From Thermodesulfobacteriaceae bacterium (GTDB lineage Bacteria; Desulfobacterota; Thermodesulfobacteria; Thermodesulfobacteriales; Thermodesulfobacteriaceae): a stretch of 6,754 nt of DNA. This document shows, piece after piece, positions 1 through 3,752 of this stretch; positions within the stretch are counted from its first letter, which is position 1, and each line of letters starts with the position of its first letter. The stretch spans positions 1 through 6,754 of the forward strand of contig WGAR01000111.1 of assembly GCA_015494725.1 (NCBI GenBank). Reading direction: 5' to 3'. Position numbers and translations under genes: made by a program. The notes under the pieces were generated by a model. That model searched no databases. It was not told the origin of the DNA and saw only the letters and a program-made list of their open reading frames with translations.

Positions 1-4
1 CTCC

Positions 5-14
5 TTTCCTCCTC
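5..14 (-). promoter_or_regulatory. Possible ribosome-binding site of a divergent gene beyond the left edge
   Basis: Read on the minus strand, the left edge is purine-rich and contains AGGAGG followed by AAAGGAG running off the window. This is what would be expected a few bases before the start codon of a gene transcribed leftward. If so, bases 1-161 are a shared divergent control region. No start codon is visible, so this is only a hint. Confidence 0.25.
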
Positions 15-23
15 AGGCTTCGA

Positions 24-85
24 CCCCTGGTGAGAGGCTTTACATCTTTACAATACGTTTGACGTAAAACTTTACATCCCCTGGT
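24..85 (+). promoter_or_regulatory. Candidate enhancer (upstream activator) sites for the sigma-54 promoter
   Basis: The octamer CTTTACAW occurs at 38-45, 46-53 (directly adjacent) and 70-77. The outer copies are 32 bp apart, about three helical turns. An inverted half-site, GACGTAAA, lies at 61-68. A second element, CCCCTGGT, occurs at 24-31 and 78-85 and brackets the octamers. The octamers lie roughly 80-120 bp upstream of the predicted transcription start, the usual range for enhancer-binding proteins. The obvious candidate protein is the activator encoded at 3753-5204; that link is an inference. Confidence 0.5.
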
Positions 86-130
86 AACGACTTTTCCCTT
101 CCTTTGTTGAGAATGGCTGATTTCCGGGTT

Positions 131-146
131 TGGCACGCACTTTGCT
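131..146 (+). promoter_or_regulatory. Sigma-54 (RpoN) promoter of the amyloid operon
   Basis: TGGCACGCACTTTGCT matches the sigma-54 consensus TGGCACG-N4-TTGCW at every informative base. The invariant GG (132-133) and GC (144-145) are separated by exactly 10 bp. The expected transcription start is about base 157, only some five bases before the ATG at 162. The sequence between promoter and ATG contains no Shine-Dalgarno match, so the first message may be leaderless or nearly so. A sigma-54 activator is encoded downstream, which fits. Confidence 0.92.
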
Positions 147-161
147 TAATTATCCAGTACT

Positions 162-452
162 ATGAGCCGAAAAATTTTTTTAACCCTAATCGGTCTTCTC
201 GGAGTTTTGATAATCGCTTCGAATAATGTTCCGGCCCTGGGGGAGGGATCCTCTCTTCGGCTTGAGGTAGTCTCTTCGGCCGGGCTGGAAAGGGTTCGGG
301 GTGGGGCGGCCTCCCGGCTCCGCTTTCTGCTGGAACCCGGGAGGGTGATCCTCTGGGATGAACCCTCGGTCACCACCAGCGATTATGTGGTGCACCAGAG
401 CGGTTCGGGAAACACGGCTTCACAGGGATTGACCACCCAGCGGTGGCCATAA
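162..452 (+). CDS. Small secreted protein with double-glycine-like LxxVRGG motif (first gene of operon)
   Basis: This 96-residue protein belongs to no named family I recognise. Residues 1-25 are a signal peptide (basic MSRK, hydrophobic core, VPA before the likely cut). Residues 42-48 read LERVRGG, with hydrophobic residues at -4 (V45), -7 (L42) and -12 (V37) relative to the second glycine, as in double-glycine leaders. The tail has Q79-S-G-S-G-N84-T-A86, a lone Q-x-G-x-x-N-x-A unit of the kind seen in curlin and Fap-like repeats. The layout (signal, RGG, then a glycine/asparagine-rich tail) matches the N-terminal half of the protein at 3165-3677, so the two are probably related. The start is fixed by an in-frame TAA at 147-149 and by the signal peptide. 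It ends 11 bases before the next gene's ATG. It may be a processed minor component or chaperone of the fibre system. Confidence 0.8.
   Translation: MSRKIFLTLIGLLGVLIIASNNVPALGEGSSLRLEVVSSAGLERVRGGAASRLRFLLEPGRVILWDEPSVTTSDYVVHQSGSGNTASQGLTTQRWP
285..305 (+). other. Double-glycine-like cleavage motif in the first secreted protein
   Basis: Encodes LERVRGG (residues 42-48). The spacing of hydrophobic residues before the two glycines follows the pattern recognised by C39 peptidases in bacteriocin leaders. A C39-type enzyme is encoded at 2467-3150. Cleavage after G48 would release a 48-residue C-terminal piece. Cleavage is inferred. Confidence 0.5.
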
Positions 453-463
453 GGGGAGAGACG

Positions 464-1054
464 ATGCTCAGGATTCGGAAGCGAACCATCGGGATGCTTT
501 TCCTGCTGCTCACAGGGTTTATCCTGGCCGGAAGGGGATGGGCCGGGGAGGGTTTTTATAATTTTACCTCTCTTGAGGACAGGGTCTTTTCCGGGGCTCG
601 GGGGCTGGGAGGCATAAACCTGGCGGCCGGCGAGGCAAATCTTCAACTAAATCTCTGGAGCATTGCCCTGGGGGCTCCGGCTTATTCCCTGGCCGAACAG
701 GAAGGCCCCTGTCTTATAAGTTCCTGGCCGGAAAGGGCCCTCAATCTGATTTCCGGCGAGGCCTTTTCTCACCTGCGGGGCATCTTTTCCGTGAATCAGG
801 CCGCGGGTTTCGGAAATAAAGAGGCCAATCTGGTGGCCATTTCTCTGGGACAGGAGGTGGGGAACCATCTTCTGGCTCGGAATACCGGAGCCACGGTGAG
901 GTCCAGACTCCCCGGGCGCGGAGAATTTGCGGATGTGATCTCCGGCGAGGCCTTTGCCGGTGCCAGGGGCTTGGTGCAGGTCAATCAGTCTTCGGGCCTG
1001 GCTAATACCGTTTCCAACCAATTTTCTTTGGGCTTTAAGGGACCGGTCCCTTAG
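464..1054 (+). CDS. Secreted triple-repeat protein, probable minor amyloid subunit or nucleator
   Basis: This 196-residue protein has a signal peptide (MLRIRKR, hydrophobic stretch, cut near GWA at 27). Three imperfect repeats lie at residues 41-70, 95-129 and 158-190. Their shared pattern is SGEAF, then RG, a small gap, N-Q/L-x-x-G, two residues, N, three residues, N, and a closing S-x-x-LG. This resembles Fap repeats (NxAAGxxNxQxN) but is shorter and more degenerate than those of the next gene, as might be expected of a minor subunit. I chose the ATG at 464 because it follows AAGGGGAGAG with correct spacing and begins a good signal peptide. A GTG at 443 would overlap the previous gene and add seven residues. 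It is co-directional and tightly spaced with its neighbours. FapB-like nucleation is an inference; a FapE-like role is also possible. Confidence 0.85.
   Translation: MLRIRKRTIGMLFLLLTGFILAGRGWAGEGFYNFTSLEDRVFSGARGLGGINLAAGEANLQLNLWSIALGAPAYSLAEQEGPCLISSWPERALNLISGEAFSHLRGIFSVNQAAGFGNKEANLVAISLGQEVGNHLLARNTGATVRSRLPGRGEFADVISGEAFAGARGLVQVNQSSGLANTVSNQFSLGFKGPVP
584..673 (+). repeat. Repeat 1 of the minor subunit
   Basis: Residues 41-70, containing INLAAGEANLQLN. This is the copy closest to the Fap-type NxAAGxxNxQxN core found in the following gene. Confidence 0.65.
746..850 (+). repeat. Repeat 2 of the minor subunit
   Basis: Residues 95-129, starting LISGEAF and containing VNQAAGFGNKEAN. It shares an exact 15-base match (SGEAF codons, 752-766) with repeat 3. 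Confidence 0.65.
935..1033 (+). repeat. Repeat 3 of the minor subunit
   Basis: Residues 158-190, starting VISGEAF and containing VNQSSGLANTVSN. The shared 15-base block with repeat 2 is at 941-955. Confidence 0.65.
1036..1053 (+). promoter_or_regulatory. Perfect 18-bp palindrome at the end of the minor-subunit gene
   Basis: TAAGGGACCGGTCCCTTA is its own reverse complement and runs into the TAG stop codon (1052-1054). In RNA it can fold into a 7-bp stem with a CCGG loop. No T-run follows, so it is not an ordinary intrinsic terminator. It could be an mRNA-stabilising 5' hairpin for the next gene, an operator, or chance in GC-rich codons. Confidence 0.4.
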
Positions 1055-1071
1055 AAACTAAAAACACTTAA

Positions 1072-1079
1072 AAGGAGGT
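1072..1079 (+). promoter_or_regulatory. Very strong ribosome-binding site of the main subunit gene
   Basis: AAGGAGGT is a full anti-16S match, five bases before the ATG at 1085. It is the strongest site in the operon and fits high output of the main fibre protein. Confidence 0.75.
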
Positions 1080-1084
1080 AGGTC

Positions 1085-2416
1085 ATGTTTGAAAGGTTGA
1101 TGAGGAAGGTAAAGGGGAAAGGTAAATGGATCGGGGCTTTGGCCATGTCCGCGGCCTTACTGGCCCCGGTGGGAGCGGGCGCAAAGAGCATAGATCCGGG
1201 TATAGGGATCGATTTGCCCTGCGGGGAGTGCTCCTTTGCTTACGACGGTGAATTGAGCGGCAACCTGGATCTCACCCTCCAGGTCATGGGGGTGGCGGAT
1301 CTAGAAGGCTACATCACCCTGGTAAGCACCGAGATCGACGTGAAGAATCCCGAGATGCGGGTGGCCGGGCTGGTAAGGGCCCTGAGCAAAAACGATCAGT
1401 TTCTCATGTTCAATGAGGAGAGAAATCGGGCTGCCCGGAATTCCGCTTCCCTGGCGGGCGAGGTCCTCAAGAACGCCCAGGGGAACATCGGGGCCAACGT
1501 GGCTGCCGGAGACTTCAATGCCCAGAGTAATATAGCCGCCATAGCCGCGGGCAAGCAGGAAGCCTCTCTGGTGGAATCCAAGACCTTTAGCGTTCAGAAG
1601 TCCATGTACAATTTCGGCCGAAACCGGGGGACCCAGAACACCGCCTCCGCGGGCGACGAGGTCCTGAAGAACGCCAAGGGTAACATCGGGCTCAATGTGG
1701 CCGCCGGGGCCAACAATGCCCAGACCAACCAGCTGGGTGCTGCGGTGGGGACGGCTCGCGTGGGTGCGGCGGTGGCTTATGTGCAGCAGAAGGGCCTCTA
1801 TAATACCGCCAGCAACAAACCCATCACCGAGCGTTTTGTTCGGCTCTATCGGGTAAGACTGGGACTTTCCGCTGCGGGTTCCACCTCCGGAGCCCGGTTC
1901 TCCGGGAGCTATTCCGGTGCCGAGGGCGGCACGGTTACCGGGACCGTTAACGGTCATAGCTATCAGTCCAACAACTTTTATCCGGACATCTGGACCGGAT
2001 CCACTCATACCTCCGGGACCCAGATCGGCCATGTGGATCTAGACAACGAGATCCAGGGCGCCGTTCCGAACCCGTTTAAGCAGGGTGTGGGCGGGATCGC
2101 CTTCGACAACTACCATTCTCTTAACGGACAGTACAGCGGTAAGGAAGGCGGCAGGCTGGGAGGCACCATCGGAGCCCAGAGGGTCAGACTGACGGGTACG
2201 GTTACCGGTTACATTCCGGTAGTGATGGTCCGCCGGGTGGACACCATCAACACCGCTTCTCTCAGCGGCCAGGTGTTGATGAACGCGGTGGGGAACATCG
2301 GGGTTAATATTGCGGCCGGAAGCAACAACCTTCAGGCCAACTCCCTTTCCGTGGTGGCCCTGCCGGCTACCTCTACCCAGGTTCCTACTCCTACCCCGGG
2401 TGGTGGTACGGAATAA
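1085..2416 (+). CDS. Fap-type functional amyloid major subunit, three repeats plus a Gly-rich insert
   Basis: The protein has 443 residues, with a signal peptide to about A33 (GAGA). A CGEC pair of cysteines sits at 46-49. Three strong repeats at 119-156, 185-222 and 389-426 share N-T/S-ASxxGxVLxNAxGNIGxN-x-AAG, then x-x-N-x-Q-x-N, the hallmark of FapB/FapC amyloid subunits. The linkers are uneven: about 28 residues between R1 and R2, and about 166 between R2 and R3. The long linker is rich in Gly, Ser, Thr and Tyr and holds a duplicated unit, GSYSGAEGG (274-282) and GQYSGKEGG (348-356). The C-terminus is a short Pro/Thr/Gly tail. Length exceeds the roughly 250-340 residues I associate with typical FapC, because of the insert. 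The strong ribosome-binding site and the following hairpin suggest it is the most abundant product. FapC-like identity is inferred from the repeats; the order fits secretion by the nearby barrel. Confidence 0.88.
   Translation: MFERLMRKVKGKGKWIGALAMSAALLAPVGAGAKSIDPGIGIDLPCGECSFAYDGELSGNLDLTLQVMGVADLEGYITLVSTEIDVKNPEMRVAGLVRALSKNDQFLMFNEERNRAARNSASLAGEVLKNAQGNIGANVAAGDFNAQSNIAAIAAGKQEASLVESKTFSVQKSMYNFGRNRGTQNTASAGDEVLKNAKGNIGLNVAAGANNAQTNQLGAAVGTARVGAAVAYVQQKGLYNTASNKPITERFVRLYRVRLGLSAAGSTSGARFSGSYSGAEGGTVTGTVNGHSYQSNNFYPDIWTGSTHTSGTQIGHVDLDNEIQGAVPNPFKQGVGGIAFDNYHSLNGQYSGKEGGRLGGTIGAQRVRLTGTVTGYIPVVMVRRVDTINTASLSGQVLMNAVGNIGVNIAAGSNNLQANSLSVVALPATSTQVPTPTPGGGTE
1439..1552 (+). repeat. Fap-type repeat R1
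   Basis: Residues 119-156. The core GNIGANVAAGDFNAQSN is the closest of the three to the FapC repeat as I know it. Confidence 0.85.
1637..1750 (+). repeat. Fap-type repeat R2
   Basis: Residues 185-222, core GNIGLNVAAGANNAQTN. It shares most codons with R1 over the EVLKNA segment, suggesting a relatively recent duplication. Confidence 0.85.
1904..2152 (+). repeat. Internal duplication in the Gly/Ser/Tyr-rich insert
   Basis: Residues 274-282 (GSYSGAEGG) and 348-356 (GQYSGKEGG) are matching units, each followed by a Gly-Thr-V/I stretch. They lie about 74 residues apart between amyloid repeats R2 and R3. They look like paired beta-strands of a small separate domain. I see no equivalent in my memory of Pseudomonas FapC. 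Confidence 0.55.
2249..2362 (+). repeat. Fap-type repeat R3
   Basis: Residues 389-426, core GNIGVNIAAGSNNLQAN, just before the C-terminal tail. It is more diverged in codons than R1 and R2 are from each other. Confidence 0.85.
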
Positions 2417-2425
2417 GTTTCTCCG

Positions 2426-2453
2426 GGAGGGGGCTTCGGCCCCCTCCTTCTTT
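2426..2453 (+). terminator. GC-rich hairpin with TTCG loop between subunit and peptidase genes (attenuator)
   Basis: A perfect 9-bp stem (2426-2434 with 2439-2447) closes a TTCG tetraloop and is followed by the T-rich stretch TTCTTT. It starts ten bases after the stop codon and ends just before the Shine-Dalgarno of the peptidase gene. Because genes 4 and 5 have no visible promoter of their own, it is probably a partial terminator and/or a 3' mRNA stabiliser that keeps subunit levels above those of the peptidase. Confidence 0.7.
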
Positions 2454-2466
2454 CCGGGAGGAAGGT

Positions 2467-3150
2467 ATGAGATTAAAATCGCCGCTTCTCCTTTCCTGGA
2501 GTCTTTTCTGGATCCTTCTTTCCGCCGCTCAGGCCGGTACGGTGGAGGTAAGAGTGGGCGCTCTGGGGGGCTTTTTCCGGAAACAGGTCATGAGTATCCG
2601 GGAGAGGAGATTCGCTTATCTGGTGCGCCAGCGATACGATTTGAGTTGCGGTAGTGCCGCGCTGGCTACCCTGCTTCGTTACTATTACGGTCTGAAGGTT
2701 ACCGAAGAGGCCATCATCAGGGACATCCTTCGCCATGGGGATCCCGAAAAGATTCGTTCCCGGGGTTTTTCCATGCTGGATCTCAAATTGTGTGCCGAAC
2801 GATACGGATTCAAGGCCGCGGGCTACAAACTTTCGCCGGACCGACTGCATCTTCTACACCTTCCGGTAATCGTGCTTCTGGATCTCAACGGCTACCGCCA
2901 TTTTGTAGTCCTCAAGGGCGTGCGAGGAAACACGGTCTTTCTGGCGGATCCGGTGTATGGCCATCGAACCATGTCCTTGAGTCAATTTTCTCGCTCCTGG
3001 AACCGCATCTTTCTGGCTATCCTAGGCCCCGAGCGTCCGTTGCCGTGGAAGCTTAAGGCCCTGGCGGTGCCCAAGGAAAGGATCTGGGCCCTGGAGCAGA
3101 TAAATATAGGTCAGCTGATCCTGAATCAGCCTTTTTCCATCAAACCTTAA
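2467..3150 (+). CDS. Periplasmic C39-family cysteine peptidase (FapD-like)
   Basis: This 227-residue protein has a signal peptide ending near AQA (residue 23) and then a single C39 peptidase domain. The papain-like catalytic set is complete: oxyanion Gln55, nucleophile Cys61 in LSCGSAAL, His145 in YRHFVVLKG and Asp161 in LADPVYG. The family was first known from bacteriocin ABC exporters, which cut after double-glycine leaders. Here there are no ABC or membrane domains, and the signal peptide puts the enzyme in the periplasm, as for FapD in Pseudomonas amyloid operons, which is needed for fibre export. GGAGG precedes the ATG by five bases. The next gene begins 14 bases after its stop. The neighbouring RGG-motif proteins are likely substrates. 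Family assignment is firm; the FapD equivalence is a strong inference from context. Confidence 0.92.
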   Translation: MRLKSPLLLSWSLFWILLSAAQAGTVEVRVGALGGFFRKQVMSIRERRFAYLVRQRYDLSCGSAALATLLRYYYGLKVTEEAIIRDILRHGDPEKIRSRGFSMLDLKLCAERYGFKAAGYKLSPDRLHLLHLPVIVLLDLNGYRHFVVLKGVRGNTVFLADPVYGHRTMSLSQFSRSWNRIFLAILGPERPLPWKLKALAVPKERIWALEQINIGQLILNQPFSIKP

Positions 3151-3164
3151 GGGAGGTAAAGATC

Positions 3165-3677
3165 ATGAAGAGATCTATCTTTTTGGTACTAACGATGCTT
3201 GGTTTATTGGTCTGGGGATCACAGGTCCAGGCCCGGTCCGTTCCCTTTGTAGGTAAAGAGCTCGGAGCGGTACCCGTAAAGGAGGAGACCATGGGACATC
3301 TGCGGGGAGGATATATGGGGTTCTTTTTTCAGGTGGTCTTTGAGGGGTTCTGGGATACCACCGGACGGCAGTGGGCCAGAGTAAATGTGCAGGGAAACTT
3401 CGGAAACACCGGCCGGACCTTTGTTTCCGGCGATAATCCTTCCCCCACCACGGTAGAATCTTCCTCGAACGAGGATTCGGTGTCCCCTCAGGTGAGAAGC
3501 ACGGCCGTTCTAGGAGGGTTCAAGGGAGGCCGGGGTATCTTTCAGATCAACCAGGTTCCGGGGTCCGGAAATATCGTAAGAAACGGCCTCATCATCAACA
3601 TCTATCTCTTGAATCAGCCGGTAAAATCCCCCAAAAGCTCTGTTTATCAGTCTATAAATAGATTATTGCTTCCTTAA
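3165..3677 (+). CDS. Second secreted LRGG-motif protein with a C-terminal amyloid-like repeat
   Basis: The protein has 170 residues. Its signal peptide ends at VQA (residue 23). Residues 43-49 read MGHLRGG, with L46, M43 and V38 at -4, -7 and -12, the double-glycine leader pattern, followed by a hydrophobic, aromatic stretch (YMGFFFQVVF). The middle holds VQGNFGNTG (75-83), and residues 114-143 hold one GGRGIFQINQ-x-x-GSGN repeat like those of the protein at 464-1054. It therefore joins the RGG half of the first gene to a repeat of the second. A clear GGGAGGT site at 3151-3157 serves the ATG. It could be a minor fibre component released by the C39 enzyme encoded just upstream. A FapE-like role is possible but unproven. 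The C-terminal 20 residues (Ser/Lys/Ile-rich) show no motif. Confidence 0.82.
   Translation: MKRSIFLVLTMLGLLVWGSQVQARSVPFVGKELGAVPVKEETMGHLRGGYMGFFFQVVFEGFWDTTGRQWARVNVQGNFGNTGRTFVSGDNPSPTTVESSSNEDSVSPQVRSTAVLGGFKGGRGIFQINQVPGSGNIVRNGLIINIYLLNQPVKSPKSSVYQSINRLLLP
3291..3311 (+). other. Double-glycine-like cleavage motif in the second RGG protein
   Basis: Encodes MGHLRGG (residues 43-49). Its position from the N-terminus is within one residue of the motif in the first gene. Predicted cut after G49. Confidence 0.5.
3504..3593 (+). repeat. Single minor-subunit-type repeat
   Basis: Residues 114-143, with RGIFQINQ and GSGN, matching the RG-x-x-x-NQ-x-x-G-x-x-N pattern of the three repeats in the gene at 464-1054. 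Confidence 0.6.
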
Positions 3678-3697
3678 ACTTAAAAAATATTTCCATC

Positions 3698-3726
3698 TTG
3701 CGCGATTTCTGAATCATGATTAATTT
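3698..3726 (+). promoter_or_regulatory. Weak candidate promoter and 10-bp palindrome before the activator gene
   Basis: TTGCGC and TAATTT are 17 bp apart, a poor sigma-70 match. A perfect palindrome, AATCATGATT (3712-3721), overlaps the second element and could be an operator. I see no terminator between 3677 and 3753, so the activator may also be read from the amyloid operon. Confidence 0.3.
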
Positions 3727-3752
3727 GCTAGAAAAAGGGGGTGGGTTATTAA

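Noticed and set aside
396..420. Curlin-like unit Q-x-G-x-x-N-x-A in the first gene, suggesting a curli system
   Set aside because: There is only one unit, with no CsgG, CsgE or CsgF-like gene. The C39 peptidase, barrel and NxAAGxxNxQxN repeats point to the Fap type instead.
443..463. GTG at 443 as the start of the minor-subunit gene
   Set aside because: The ATG at 464 has a properly spaced AAGGGGAGAG site and gives a normal signal peptide. The GTG would overlap the upstream gene and place extra residues before the basic region.
1301..2032. Long minus-strand open frame (243 codons) inside the main subunit gene
   Set aside because: It is antisense to a repeat-rich, well-supported gene with a strong ribosome-binding site. 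Its product is a Gly/Pro-rich mirror of those codons, with no signal, motif or Shine-Dalgarno of its own.
2591..2600. LGG at residues 33-35 of the C39 peptidase as a self-cleavage site
   Set aside because: The residues at -4 and -7 (Ala and Arg) do not fit the hydrophobic pattern of the two RGG proteins.
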